This document shows, piece by piece, positions 17,567 to 26,326 of a stretch of 36,981 nt of DNA (the first letter of the stretch is position 1; every line of letters begins with the position of its first letter). This stretch comes from Oscillospiraceae bacterium (lineage in GTDB: Bacteria > Bacillota > Clostridia > Oscillospirales > Ruminococcaceae), in the NCBI GenBank assembly GCA_017408395.1, contig JAFQUQ010000038.1, forward strand, positions 1 to 36,981, given 5' to 3'. A program made the position numbers and the translations under genes. A model generated the notes under the pieces. It was not told the DNA's origin. It ran no database searches and worked only from the letters and a program-made list of their open reading frames with translations.

Positions 17567-17827
17567 TCACATGTACATAATTCCAACTGCGAAGCTTACA
17601 ATGAGCCATATTATCGCTCCGATTACCACAGCCGCAGTAACCGCCGCCGCAATCAACAGCTTTTTAAGCCTGCTCCGTCTTTCAGCGTCATCTTTAGGAC
17701 AGCTTGTAAACTTCACGATCATAACAATCAGCCAGATAACAGAGCCTATCGGCACAGCAAATAATGCGACAACAAGCAGCAGTGCAACTGCCATTTCAAA
17801 ATAAAATGAAACAGATTCAACCGACAT
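17567..17827 (-). CDS. Small two-helix membrane protein
   Basis: An 86-residue protein with hydrophobic segments at about 10-38 and 60-83. A short basic cytoplasmic-type loop (SCPKDDAERRSRLKK) lies between them. A strong SD (GGAGGTG) precedes ATG 17827. It lies 14 nt after the exonuclease gene and 8 nt before the next small gene. No family is recognised. Confidence 0.78.
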   Translation of the reverse strand: MSVESVSFYFEMAVALLLVVALFAVPIGSVIWLIVMIVKFTSCPKDDAERRSRLKKLLIAAAVTAAVVIGAIIWLIVSFAVGIMYM

Positions 17828-17841
17828 AGTACACCTCCATT

Positions 17842-18510
17842 TTATTTACTCAGCTTTGCAAACTGCTCCGCAAACAAGTTTCCCATTGTAAAACCGCCGT
17901 TTGAATGGGTATTTCCGTTATATGTAACCGCAGAATTATGCTTGATATGATTGATTTTTTCCTTGTCGTAAAGCACCTTCATAACCTCTGCCGTGTTTAA
18001 AGCATCGGCTAAAGCACCGTGCTCCTTGCCTTTAAAGCATATCATAAGGGTTCCAAGGGCGTTTGAAAGCCCCATATTTTTATGAAATCCCATAACTCGC
18101 TGATAGATACGCTGTAAATCTACCCAGTGACCGCCGAAAACGTCAAGCATTTCCGTATCCTCGCCAAGCTTGAAAATAAGCTCATCGATCAGCACCCTGC
18201 TGTCTGTGTTGCTCCAGCTGTAAAAGCGTGAATTTTCCCCTGCCCATTCGTAAAATCTGCCGATCACCTCTTCAAAGCAGCCGCAGTTATTTACGGTATC
18301 GTCTGAAATTCCTGTAATTCTTGTGATTTTAGGGAGAATTTCATTTTTTTCGGGACGTATATACTCCTTGAATTTATCGACTGTGTTGTTACAGCTGTCC
18401 AGCTTGACCGCACCGATTTCTATGATTTCATTATGTATAAGCGGCTTAAGCTCCGGGTCTTTAACGGGATTAAACTCAAAATCAACCACGATTTTAAACT
18501 TGTCTTTCAT
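17842..18510 (-). CDS. DEDDh-type 3'-5' exonuclease (DnaQ-like)
   Basis: A 222-residue nuclease of the RNase T/DnaQ superfamily, which removes nucleotides from 3' ends with two metal ions. ExoI is VVDFEFN (Asp10, Glu12), ExoII is WSNTDSRVL and ExoIII is HGALADALN with the HxxxxD spacing of the DEDDh class. There is no polymerase or helicase domain. Resemblance to ERI-1/KapD-like short exonucleases suggests RNA or short DNA as substrate, but this is unproven. ATG 18510 has GCGGAG 8 nt upstream; the GTG at 18519 overlaps that SD and is rejected. It is first in a four-gene operon with membrane proteins and a PstS-like protein. Confidence 0.88.
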   Translation of the reverse strand: MKDKFKIVVDFEFNPVKDPELKPLIHNEIIEIGAVKLDSCNNTVDKFKEYIRPEKNEILPKITRITGISDDTVNNCGCFEEVIGRFYEWAGENSRFYSWSNTDSRVLIDELIFKLGEDTEMLDVFGGHWVDLQRIYQRVMGFHKNMGLSNALGTLMICFKGKEHGALADALNTAEVMKVLYDKEKINHIKHNSAVTYNGNTHSNGGFTMGNLFAEQFAKLSK

Positions 18511-18544
18511 TTTAAACACTCCGCAATCGTTTTTCTTTTATTAT

Positions 18545-18573
18545 AGTATAACACTATTCCCAATGCTTTTCAA
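18545..18573 (-). promoter_or_regulatory. Promoter of the exonuclease operon
   Basis: On the minus strand TTGAAA (18573-18568), 17 bp, TATACT (18550-18545), about 35 nt upstream of the ATG. Confidence 0.78.
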
Positions 18574-18702
18574 TACATAAATTTACATTTTATACTGTAA
18601 AAATTGGTTATTTTGTTTACAAATTACTGAAATAAGCCTGAAAAATATAGCAATTGTACAACCGAATTAATAAAATATTAATATTCAATTTTATAATTTT
18701 AG

Positions 18703-18731
18703 TGAAAAGCTTCCGTAAAGTGTGGTAAAAT
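18703..18731 (+). promoter_or_regulatory. Possible promoter of the chemoreceptor gene
   Basis: TGAAAA (18703-18708), 17 bp, TAAAAT (18726-18731), with a TGg extended -10. The -35 is poor. No flagellar sigma (TAAA / GCCGATAA) pattern is seen. Confidence 0.4.
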
Positions 18732-18778
18732 TTAAATATGAGTATATCTTTATCAATTTGCAACGGAGGTCCTTACTA

Positions 18779-20752
18779 ATGAACAAAACAATCAGCATGA
18801 GAATTGCACGGTTCTGTATGATTCTCGTAATTATCACTATTCTTGACTTTTCAATCCTGTCATGTATCTCAATGTCAAACTCCATTGTCGATACCGTTCA
18901 GGCGGATATGATACAAGCTGTACAAATCGAAGCTGAACGAATTGAATGGGAGCTTAAGGCTTTCAACAACATCTCTTCCGTTCTCGGCTCGGATGAACAC
19001 CTTCTCGACGATTCCGTATCAAACGAGGAAAAGCAGGCTTATATCAACGAAAAAGCTGTGCAGTACGGTCTTGTACGAGGCAACCTTGTAAATAAAGACG
19101 GCATCGGTCTTGACGGCAAGGATTACAGCGACAGAGAATATTTTAAGGAAGCCATGAAGGGAAATACCTGTATTTCCGAACCCCTTGTTTCCAAAATCAC
19201 AGGCAAAATTTCAATCATTATCGCAGCTCCTCTCTGGAAGGACGGCATCGCAGGCGGTGAAGCTATCGGTGCGGTTTATGTTGTTCCTGATGAAAACTTC
19301 CTCAACGAAATCGTAATGAAAGCAAGCTACAGCGAAAACGGTACTGCCTATATGCTTGACAAAACAGGCGTTGTTATCGCTTCTGCTGACGAAGCTGCTG
19401 TAATCGAGCAGCGTAATGTTAACACAATGGCTGAATCCGACAGTACATACGCTGAGCTTGCAGCTATCCACACAAGTATGACAGAAGGCAACTCCGCAGT
19501 TGATACATATAAATTAGCAGGTCAGACCTTCTACAACGCCCACGCTCCAATAAACGGCACTGACGGCTGGTCTGTTGCAATAAACTGTCCAAGAGGCGAC
19601 TTTATGGGTGAAATAAACACATTTATCATCGTCATCCTGATTTTTGCAGTTATTTCACTTATCCTTGCATTTGTTGTAGCTCTCCCTGTGGGCAAGAGAA
19701 TCGGCGGTCCTGTTGCATCCTGCGCAAAGCGTATCGAACAGCTTGCAAACGGTGACCTCAGCTCCCCTGTTCCCGAATTCAACAGACAGGACGAAATCAA
19801 GACCCTTACCGATGCTACTCAGACCGTTGTCAGCGATATGAACAACGTAATCGGCGACATCGGACGTATACTCAAGGAAATGTCCGAGGGTAATCTTACA
19901 GTTGACACCCACGAAAATTCCCGTTACTATGTAGGCGAATACGCACAGCTTGTTGAGTATATGGCAGGTATCCGTGATGAACTGAACAATACCCTCGGTC
20001 AGATCAACAACGCCGCAGATCAGGTTTCCGCAGGCTCAGACCAGGTTTCAGCAGGTGCACAGGCCCTCTCTCAGGGTGCTACCGAACAGGCTTCGTCAAT
20101 CGAAGAGCTTGCCGCTACTATCAATATGATTTCCGACCAGATCAAGCTTAACGCTGTGGACGCTGAAAGCGCAAGCTCGCAGACCAACATTGCAGGCTCT
20201 GAAATGGCAGACGCAAACAAGAAGATGATTGAGCTTGTAAACGCTATGGGTGAGATAAGTGCTTCCTCCGACGAAACAAAGAAAATCATCAAGACAATTG
20301 AAGACATTGCTTTCCAGACCAACATCCTTGCACTCAATGCCGCTGTTGAAGCTGCCCGTGCAGGTGCAGCAGGCAAGGGCTTTGCAGTTGTTGCAGACGA
20401 AGTAAGAAACCTTGCAGGCAAGTCTGCTGAAGCTGCACAGAACACCACAAAGCTTATCGAAAGCACCGTTGAGGCTATTTCAAGAGGTAACAGCCTTGTT
20501 GAAGAGGTTGCTGACAAGATGAACAACGTTGCAGCTGCCGCAGGTGCTGTTGCTGAAATCAATCAGAAGATCTCCTTTGCTTCAAGAAACACTGCTGACT
20601 CAATCGAGCAGATCACCGTAGGCGTTGAACAGATTTCAAGCGTAGTACAGAACAACTCTGCTACCGCAGAAGAATCCGCTGCCGCTTCCGAAGAGCTTTC
20701 AGGTCAGGCAAATATGCTTAAGGACCTCATTTCCACATTTACAATCGAATAA
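18779..20752 (+). CDS. Methyl-accepting chemotaxis protein with Cache-type sensor
   Basis: A 657-residue chemoreceptor. An N-terminal helix (about 8-30) is followed by an extracytoplasmic double-Cache domain (about 35-270) with [17 protein letters not shown] and [14 protein letters not shown] second helix (about 280-305), HAMP (about 306-360) and a long coiled-coil signalling domain follow. The hairpin tip has [20 protein letters not shown] and [15 protein letters not shown], which bind CheA/CheW. There is no C-terminal CheR/CheB pentapeptide. The ATG at 18779 (SD CGGAGGT) is chosen over an unsupported start 19 codons upstream. The ligand is unknown; Cache domains often bind amino acids or organic acids. 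No CheA or CheW is in the window. Confidence 0.95.
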   Translation: MNKTISMRIARFCMILVIITILDFSILSCISMSNSIVDTVQADMIQAVQIEAERIEWELKAFNNISSVLGSDEHLLDDSVSNEEKQAYINEKAVQYGLVRGNLVNKDGIGLDGKDYSDREYFKEAMKGNTCISEPLVSKITGKISIIIAAPLWKDGIAGGEAIGAVYVVPDENFLNEIVMKASYSENGTAYMLDKTGVVIASADEAAVIEQRNVNTMAESDSTYAELAAIHTSMTEGNSAVDTYKLAGQTFYNAHAPINGTDGWSVAINCPRGDFMGEINTFIIVILIFAVISLILAFVVALPVGKRIGGPVASCAKRIEQLANGDLSSPVPEFNRQDEIKTLTDATQTVVSDMNNVIGDIGRILKEMSEGNLTVDTHENSRYYVGEYAQLVEYMAGIRDELNNTLGQINNAADQVSAGSDQVSAGAQALSQGATEQASSIEELAATINMISDQIKLNAVDAESASSQTNIAGSEMADANKKMIELVNAMGEISASSDETKKIIKTIEDIAFQTNILALNAAVEAARAGAAGKGFAVVADEVRNLAGKSAEAAQNTTKLIESTVEAISRGNSLVEEVADKMNNVAAAAGAVAEINQKISFASRNTADSIEQITVGVEQISSVVQNNSATAEESAAASEELSGQANMLKDLISTFTIE

Positions 20753-20758
20753 AATTAC

Positions 20759-20794
20759 AGTCACCCCTGATGAATTTCAAGGGTGACTTTCTTT
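20759..20794 (+). terminator. Terminator of the chemoreceptor gene
   Basis: An 8-bp stem (AGTCACCC, 20759-20766, with GGGTGACT, 20781-20788) followed by TTTCTTT. Confidence 0.78.
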
Positions 20795-20796
20795 AT

Positions 20797-20830
20797 GCAA
20801 AAAAGCTGTAACCGCAAAAGGTTACAGCTT
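20797..20830 (-). terminator. Terminator of the azlCD operon
   Basis: A perfect 11-bp stem (20803-20813 with 20820-20830). Read on the minus strand it ends in a run of six T. It lies back to back with the chemoreceptor terminator. Confidence 0.85.
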
Positions 20831-20834
20831 AAAT

Positions 20835-21149
20835 TTATATAAGTGACATTATCATATCAGCCGCAAAAGCCGCACCGCAGGCCGCTATTGCAACCGTGAG
20901 CAGGGATTTGTTTCTGAACGCAAGTATTACTGCCGCCGCAAAGCCTGCCACAGCGGAAATTATATTTCCCGTAGAATAAAAAACAGCAGGTATTGTCATC
21001 GCACCAAGCACCGCATAGGGCACATAATACAGAAAATTCTTAACAAACTTAGACTCGATTTTTTTACGGAAAATCACAAACGGCAGCATTCTTACCGCAT
21101 ATGTCACCCCTGCCATTACAGCAATGTAAATCAGAGTATCAGCCGTCAC
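20835..21149 (-). CDS. azlD: Branched-chain amino acid exporter small subunit AzlD
   Basis: A 104-residue membrane protein with about four helices and the AzlD features YAVRMLPF and YVPYAVLGAMT near the N-terminal half. With AzlC it forms an exporter for branched-chain amino acids or analogues. I chose GTG 21149, which has a strong SD (GAGAGGAGG) about 9 nt upstream and overlaps the azlC stop by 11 nt, the usual coupling. The in-frame ATG at 21170 overlaps that SD. The length fits the family. Confidence 0.9.
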   Translation of the reverse strand: MTADTLIYIAVMAGVTYAVRMLPFVIFRKKIESKFVKNFLYYVPYAVLGAMTIPAVFYSTGNIISAVAGFAAAVILAFRNKSLLTVAIAACGAAFAADMIMSLI

Positions 21150-21876
21150 TGCTTTCCGCCTCCTCTCCATCCTTCACAGGGAAGAAAAACGCACCAAGTG
21201 CCGACGCCGCAAGCGCACAGATTATTATTACAAAGCCGCCAGATACACCCGAAAATACAGGTATATACTCAAAACAGCAGCTTAAGCCTGCCGAGAATGC
21301 AACCACAACAAGCACTCCCACAGCTTTTCTTGCAGGCGGAATGAAAATTGCAAGGAACATACCGTAAATCGCAATTCCAAGCGCCGCCTTGACGCTTGCA
21401 GGCAGAATTTCACCTGCCGCCGCTCCTAAAAGAGTACCCGTGGTCCAGCCGATGAACGGAACAGTTATCAGACCGTACATATACCGATTGCTGATTTCCC
21501 CGTTTTTGCCCGAAGCTACCGCAAAAATCTCGTCCGTAATACCAAAGGATGCCAAAAATCTGTGGGGAGTGGTAAAACTGCTGTCCAGCTTCTGCGAAAG
21601 GGAAATGCTCATAAGGGAATAGCGCATATTTATTATAAGCTGTGCAAGCATCATTTCAATAAGCGTACCGCCTGCCGCAATTATTCCTATTCCTGCAACC
21701 TGTCCCGCAGAGGTAAGATTTGTCATTGAAATAAGCACCGCCGCAAACACCGACAGCCCCTCCGAAACCGCCATTATGCCAAATCCGAAGGAAACCGAAA
21801 GATACCCCAGTCCGATAGGAATACCGTCACGCAGACCGTCCATATAGCCAAGCCTGCTCTTTTTATCTTTATTCAT
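21139..21876 (-). CDS. azlC: Branched-chain amino acid exporter large subunit AzlC
   Basis: A 245-residue protein with about seven helices. The AzlC signature GLRDGIPIGLGYLSVSFGFG is at 14-33, and NMRYSLMSISLSQ and SFGITDEIFAV are also present, as in AzlC/YgaZ exporters. It pairs with the overlapping azlD. No Lrp/AsnC-type azlB regulator is adjacent. A short SD (AGGA) lies 13 nt upstream of the ATG. Confidence 0.94.
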   Translation of the reverse strand: MNKDKKSRLGYMDGLRDGIPIGLGYLSVSFGFGIMAVSEGLSVFAAVLISMTNLTSAGQVAGIGIIAAGGTLIEMMLAQLIINMRYSLMSISLSQKLDSSFTTPHRFLASFGITDEIFAVASGKNGEISNRYMYGLITVPFIGWTTGTLLGAAAGEILPASVKAALGIAIYGMFLAIFIPPARKAVGVLVVVAFSAGLSCCFEYIPVFSGVSGGFVIIICALAASALGAFFFPVKDGEEAESSDG

Positions 21877-21913
21877 TTTAAAAATACCGTCCTGTCTTTA
21901 ACAATACCTTAAA

Positions 21914-21942
21914 ATTATACCAAATGCCGTATGGCTTTTCAA
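21914..21942 (-). promoter_or_regulatory. Promoter of azlCD
   Basis: On the minus strand TTGAAA (21942-21937), 17 bp, TATAAT (21919-21914). Confidence 0.78.
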
Positions 21943-22047
21943 TGTTAAATATGACAAATTCCGTCACTTAAAATAAAAACTATTCGTGCTAAATTTGTAA
22001 ACGGTGAACAAAGATGTGCATTTTGAGCAAAAGTTTTTCAATGGGTA

Positions 22048-22103
22048 TTGAAATTTTTATGCAACTATGCTATAATAAATAAAACAAAAGCGATTTATCG
22101 CTT
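22048..22103 (+). promoter_or_regulatory. Promoter and leader palindrome of the cytidylate-kinase-like gene
   Basis: TTGAAA (22048-22053), 17 bp, TATAAT (22071-22076), extended TGc. Just after the expected start is the perfect palindrome AAGCGATTTATCGCTT (22088-22103), a possible operator or 5'-end hairpin. Confidence 0.75.
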
Positions 22104-22123
22104 ATTTTAAAGGGGGCTTTTTT

Positions 22124-22729
22124 ATGAGCTATAAAGTAATTACAATCGGCAGACAATTCGGAAGCGGCGGTCACAATATCGGAGAAAAGCTTGCAGAAAA
22201 GCTCGGCTTCAGCTATTATGACAAAAATCTTATTGAGCTTGCGGCTGAAAAAAGCGGTATGAGTCACGGTGTACTTTCGGAAGCTGACGAAAAAGCCGCT
22301 AATCCCTGGCTTTATGCGGCTCTGAGCCAGACGGGGCAGACTCACATAAACATGAACATCTGCACCAATGACGCTCTTTTCTCAACACAAAGCGAAATCA
22401 TCCGAAACATCGCAAAAACGGAAAATGCTGTAATAGTGGGACGCTGCTCCGACTACATACTCAAGGATGAGGACGTTGACCTTATCAATATTTACGTTTA
22501 CGCTCCTATGGAAGCAAGAATCAAGCGTACTATGGAACGTGACAAGGTTAACGAAGCTCAGGCTGTAAGCCTTATCAAACGCAACGATAAACAGCGTAAG
22601 CTGTACTATGACTTCTATACTGACAGAAAATGGGCTTCTCACGTCAATTACGACATCACCATCAACAGCGAAACCTTCGGCATTGACGGCTCAGTTGACA
22701 TAATATACCAGGCTGTAATAAACAGATAA
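22124..22729 (+). CDS. Cytidylate kinase-like family protein
   Basis: A 201-residue P-loop protein of the Cytidylate_kin2 type. TIGRQFGSGGHNIGEKLA (7-24) contains the modified Walker A. VIVGRCSDYIL and the basic segment EARIKRTMERD form the lid and phosphate-contact regions. It is about the length of this family, which is common in Clostridia beside a separate true Cmk, so nucleotide monophosphate kinase activity is likely but the substrate is not certain. SD is GGGGG. It is monocistronic, with its own promoter and terminator. Confidence 0.88.
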   Translation: MSYKVITIGRQFGSGGHNIGEKLAEKLGFSYYDKNLIELAAEKSGMSHGVLSEADEKAANPWLYAALSQTGQTHINMNICTNDALFSTQSEIIRNIAKTENAVIVGRCSDYILKDEDVDLINIYVYAPMEARIKRTMERDKVNEAQAVSLIKRNDKQRKLYYDFYTDRKWASHVNYDITINSETFGIDGSVDIIYQAVINR

Positions 22730-22740
22730 ATAATTGTCTT

Positions 22741-22776
22741 AATGTGGTAAACGGCAAATCGTTTACCACATTTTTG
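22741..22776 (+). terminator. Terminator of the cytidylate-kinase-like gene
   Basis: A perfect 13-bp stem (22741-22753 with 22760-22772), a 6-nt loop and five T. Confidence 0.92.
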
Positions 22777-22816
22777 TTTATGTTTAACAAATTAGTATTT
22801 TTTTATTTGCTCTTTA

Positions 22817-22845
22817 TTGACAAAATGGTGAAAGTGTGATATTAT
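22817..22845 (+). promoter_or_regulatory. Promoter of the FIST-EAL gene
   Basis: TTGACA (22817-22822), 17 bp, TATTAT (22840-22845), extended TGa. The leader is about 50 nt, too short for a c-di-GMP riboswitch. Confidence 0.78.
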
Positions 22846-22904
22846 ATTAACATAAATTAGTGTGTAAAAACGGCATTTTATGTAATTTATAAAGAGGGAT
22901 CAGA

Positions 22905-25445
22905 ATGAAACGTCAAAATTATTTATTAAAGGACTATGACCAATTTAAAAATTTAATAAACACAGGAGAGCTTTCAGCTGATACTAAATACCTTATTATC
23001 ATTCACACAGCAGCCCACTTATCCGAGGATGCTGGCAGGCTCGCTTCGGATTTTGCTGTAATGTTCCCCAATTCAGAAATCATCGGAATAAGCACCAATA
23101 ATGTCATTTACTGCGGTAAGCTTTATCAGAACAGGTGCATCGTTTCCTTTATCAGCACCGAAAATACCGACATAAAAACTGCCGTTTTCTGCTATGATAA
23201 TTTAAATTCGGAACAGCTTGCAGATAATGTTATCAGACAGCTTGTATCCTACGATACAAAGGCTATGCTGAATTTCTTCGCAAATTATTATTCGGAAATT
23301 TCCGATTATGTAAACGTTATTGACAATCTTTGTCCCGATGTGAAAATGATCGGCGGCGTTGCGGATAAGCTTGCTGACTCGGAAACAGAACGCTTTGTTT
23401 TCACCAAGGATGGAGTTTACAAAAACGCTCTCGTTGCCGCTTCTTTCAGCGGAACTAAGCTTACTACCGCTTCTTACAGCATTACGGGCTGTAAGCCTGT
23501 AAGCGATTTCCACATTGTAACAAAGGCTCATGGCAGCGTTCTGGACGAAATTGACGGTATCCCTGCTGCTGACTGGTTCAGAAGCACTCTCGGTATCAAG
23601 AATTTCACCATTAGCGGTGCTCTTACAAATATTACAGACAATATTCTCCTGCGCTTCCCTCTCCTTACTGACGAATACGGTGCAATGCTGTTCGTTTATT
23701 ACGAAGAAAGCGATGACTCAATCAGACTTTATTTCACAAACTGCCGTGAGGGTATGAAATTCCGCATCTCTTATCAGAGTGCACTTTCCAACACGGAGCA
23801 CAGTGCAAAGGTCAGCCGAAAAATTGCTGAAGTGCCCTGTGAAACTATGTTTGTTTATTCCTGTGCATTCAGAGAAATGCTTTTTGACGGATGTGCAAAA
23901 AGAGAGCTTCTCCCATACGCCCAGTCAGGTGTATGCGGTGCGCTTTTATCAGGCGAGATCGGTCCTTCCGAGGGGCACTCCGCTTACCTGAACGGTACCT
24001 GCAATCTTCTTGCAGCCGCCGAAAACGACTCCTACATCAGAGTTGACGATACGTCTATTTACAGCGCTGAAATGCTTGATAAATACGATGTTGTGTACAA
24101 TAATCTCCTCCGCCGCTACAATGAGTCCATGTACAGCGAAAATGCAGGGCTTATGCGTGAGATCGAGCAGCACGAGGCTGTTATCAGCAAGAGCGTGTTC
24201 AATGACAGCAACACGGGCAGGGAAAATTTAAGCAAGTTTGTTTACGACAACCGCCAAAAATCCTTTACCAAGGGCTGCCTTGTCATGCTTGAAAAGGGCG
24301 ATATTGCCGCAACAAAGTTCAGCGGTGCTGAAATCGGCAGTATCCTCAATGCCAATATGGACGTTATGCAGAAGTATCTCAGCGAGAACTACTCTGCTCT
24401 CGAATGCCGTATGTACGTTTACAACGACTACTCATTCATCATCACTACCGACAAGGATATTTCAACCGAGCTTTTCATTGCTGCGATCCAGAACCTTTTC
24501 ATAAAATACGGCACAGTTGATATGCCTCACCTCAATTACAGCTGCGTAAACCATTTCATGACGGTTGCAGGCGAGGAAAATATGCTGGATAAGCTTAAGC
24601 TTATGAAGGCAAATTCCACAAAGAGCCTTGAACGTTTTATTGTTTACGACTCCGCACAGGGTATCGAACACGCCGCTGAGGAGGCTATGAAAACTGTTGC
24701 GCTCATAAACTATGCTATCAGCAATGATACCGTAATCCCGTATTTCCAGCCGATTTACGACAACGTTACAGGTACAATAGACAAGTTTGAGGCACTTATG
24801 CGAATAAAGGGTCCTGACGGCAGAATTTACTACCCCGGTCAGTTCCTTACAGCCGCTAAGGAGTACCGTCTCTATCTCCAGATGTCAAAGATAATGATTA
24901 CCAAGGTCTTTGACCTTTTTGCAGACCGCAAGGAGACTGTTTCCATCAATCTTTCCGCTTATGATATTAATTCTCCCGAAATCAGAGGGCTTATCTATGA
25001 AAATCTTGAACGCATAGGAAACGCTGAGCACTTTGTGTTTGAGGTGCTGGAATCGGAAGAATTCCGTGATATTGAGGTGCTTAAAAAGTTTATTGCAAAT
25101 GTACGCAAACATAATGTACGCATTGCAATCGACGATTTCGGCTCAGGCTTTACAAACCTTCTTGAAATTGCACAGCTCTCCCCTAACTTCATAAAAATTG
25201 ACGGTCAGATCGTCCGTGAGGTTGTGGAAAGTGAAATGCACCAGAAAATTGTAGGCACTATCCTTCATCTTGCAAAGTCCTTCAACATTGATCTGATTGC
25301 CGAGTACATCGAAAACGAGGAGCTTCAGCAGTACGCAAGCGAACAGGGTGTACGGTACTCGCAGGGCTACTACTTCTCTCAGGCTGTTCCTTTTGAAGAG
25401 CTTGAAAATGTTGTAAACGCTCACGAAAGCAAAGTAAATGTATAA
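22905..25445 (+). CDS. FIST sensor / degenerate GGDEF / EAL phosphodiesterase
   Basis: An 846-residue cytoplasmic protein. A FIST_N plus FIST_C sensor pair (about 25-390) includes MIGGVADK, FVYSCAFREMLF and GVCGALLSGEIG. FIST domains are thought to bind small ligands such as amino acids. A GGDEF-like domain follows (about 430-590), with the signature replaced by YNDYS (506-510), so it should not make c-di-GMP. The C-terminal EAL domain (about 600-840) has FEALMR (Glu629), INLSAYD, FEVLESEE, IDDFGSGFTN, IKIDGQIVR, AEYIENEE and QGYYFSQ, which keeps the metal and catalytic positions. It is predicted to hydrolyse c-di-GMP to pGpG, gated by the FIST ligand. SD is AGAGGGA. Confidence 0.92.
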   Translation: MKRQNYLLKDYDQFKNLINTGELSADTKYLIIIHTAAHLSEDAGRLASDFAVMFPNSEIIGISTNNVIYCGKLYQNRCIVSFISTENTDIKTAVFCYDNLNSEQLADNVIRQLVSYDTKAMLNFFANYYSEISDYVNVIDNLCPDVKMIGGVADKLADSETERFVFTKDGVYKNALVAASFSGTKLTTASYSITGCKPVSDFHIVTKAHGSVLDEIDGIPAADWFRSTLGIKNFTISGALTNITDNILLRFPLLTDEYGAMLFVYYEESDDSIRLYFTNCREGMKFRISYQSALSNTEHSAKVSRKIAEVPCETMFVYSCAFREMLFDGCAKRELLPYAQSGVCGALLSGEIGPSEGHSAYLNGTCNLLAAAENDSYIRVDDTSIYSAEMLDKYDVVYNNLLRRYNESMYSENAGLMREIEQHEAVISKSVFNDSNTGRENLSKFVYDNRQKSFTKGCLVMLEKGDIAATKFSGAEIGSILNANMDVMQKYLSENYSALECRMYVYNDYSFIITTDKDISTELFIAAIQNLFIKYGTVDMPHLNYSCVNHFMTVAGEENMLDKLKLMKANSTKSLERFIVYDSAQGIEHAAEEAMKTVALINYAISNDTVIPYFQPIYDNVTGTIDKFEALMRIKGPDGRIYYPGQFLTAAKEYRLYLQMSKIMITKVFDLFADRKETVSINLSAYDINSPEIRGLIYENLERIGNAEHFVFEVLESEEFRDIEVLKKFIANVRKHNVRIAIDDFGSGFTNLLEIAQLSPNFIKIDGQIVREVVESEMHQKIVGTILHLAKSFNIDLIAEYIENEELQQYASEQGVRYSQGYYFSQAVPFEELENVVNAHESKVNV

Positions 25446-25450
25446 AAATA

Positions 25451-25484
25451 AAGCGTAATCCACACTTATCTGCGGATTACGCTT
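25451..25484. terminator. Bidirectional terminator between the FIST-EAL and rlmA genes
   Basis: A perfect 11-bp stem (25451-25461 with 25474-25484). T-rich sequence follows on the plus strand and TTTTTAT on the minus strand. Confidence 0.8.
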
Positions 25485-25487
25485 GTT

Positions 25488-26315
25488 TTATTTCTTTGTG
25501 TAAACCAGTATCTCAAAGCCGATTTCCGTTTTAAGCTCATTAAGCTGTGAAAGCTTTTTGTGACCATCCTCACCCGTTTTATAGTAATAAGGGGTCATTG
25601 AGAAAAGGTTGAGTATATCCTCCGTTGAGTCAAGACAGATTTCGTCGTTTACGCTGATATGCTCCTTAAGCCGGAAGCCCTCCAGCTGAAAGTCCTTTAC
25701 CTCATTAAGGTAAGGGTTGTCGTAGACAGCCTGTTTAAGCTGGATAAGATGACGTTCGGACGGTATCACCATTACCATAATCCCGCCGTCTTTAAGCACA
25801 CGGAGAAATTCTTCTCCGCAGTATGGCGCAAAAAGTGTGGTAAGCATATCGCAGGAGCCGTTTTTCACCGGCAGTCTGAAAACACTGCTTACCGAAAAAA
25901 GCAGATTTTTCACGCCCTCAGCCCTGCTTCTCTTTGCAGCTGCGTCAACGGCGGTTTTGGAAATATCCGTGCCCATTATGAAGCTGTCAGCCACGGCTTT
26001 TGCCATATTTACGGTATAGTACCCCTCGCCGCAGCCTGCGTCAAGAATAACGGCATTATGGGGAGCGTGCTTTTTCACCGTATCGCAGAAATTCTCCATA
26101 AGCTTACTGTAATAACCCTTGCTTAAAAAGCTTTTCCGTGCGTTTACCATAAGCTTGTTGTCGCCGGGAAGCTTGGAATTCATTTGGTCGGACAGCAGAA
26201 AATTTACGTAGCCGCTTCTTGCGATGTCGTAGGTGTGCCTGTTTTCACAGAGGTAGCTGTTCCCGTTTAAGCTTAAGCTTCCGCCGCATTTGGGGCAGAT
26301 GTGTGTATGCTGCAT
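25488..26315 (-). CDS. rlmA: 23S rRNA (guanine-N1)-methyltransferase, RlmA family
   Basis: A 275-residue enzyme. An N-terminal zinc site (Cys7, Cys10, Cys23, His27) is followed by a linker typical of RlmA (DIARSGYVNFLL) and a Rossmann methyltransferase with SAM motif LDAGCGEGYY (91-100). It methylates N1 of a guanine in 23S rRNA helix 35 (G745 or G748 in E. coli numbering). Gram-positive members usually modify G748 (RlmA-II/TlrB), but sequence alone does not settle this. SD AAGGGGGA. It follows the TrmK-Nif3 gene after 11 nt, giving an RNA-modification operon. Confidence 0.92.
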   Translation of the reverse strand: MQHTHICPKCGGSLSLNGNSYLCENRHTYDIARSGYVNFLLSDQMNSKLPGDNKLMVNARKSFLSKGYYSKLMENFCDTVKKHAPHNAVILDAGCGEGYYTVNMAKAVADSFIMGTDISKTAVDAAAKRSRAEGVKNLLFSVSSVFRLPVKNGSCDMLTTLFAPYCGEEFLRVLKDGGIMVMVIPSERHLIQLKQAVYDNPYLNEVKDFQLEGFRLKEHISVNDEICLDSTEDILNLFSMTPYYYKTGEDGHKKLSQLNELKTEIGFEILVYTKK

Positions 26316-26326
26316 AATCGTCCCCC

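Noticed and set aside
20071-20562. Minus-strand 163-aa frame within the chemoreceptor
   Set aside because: Antisense of the Ala/Ser-rich coiled coil.
22845-22904. c-di-GMP riboswitch before the FIST-EAL gene
   Set aside because: The leader is only about 50 nt and shows no riboswitch core.
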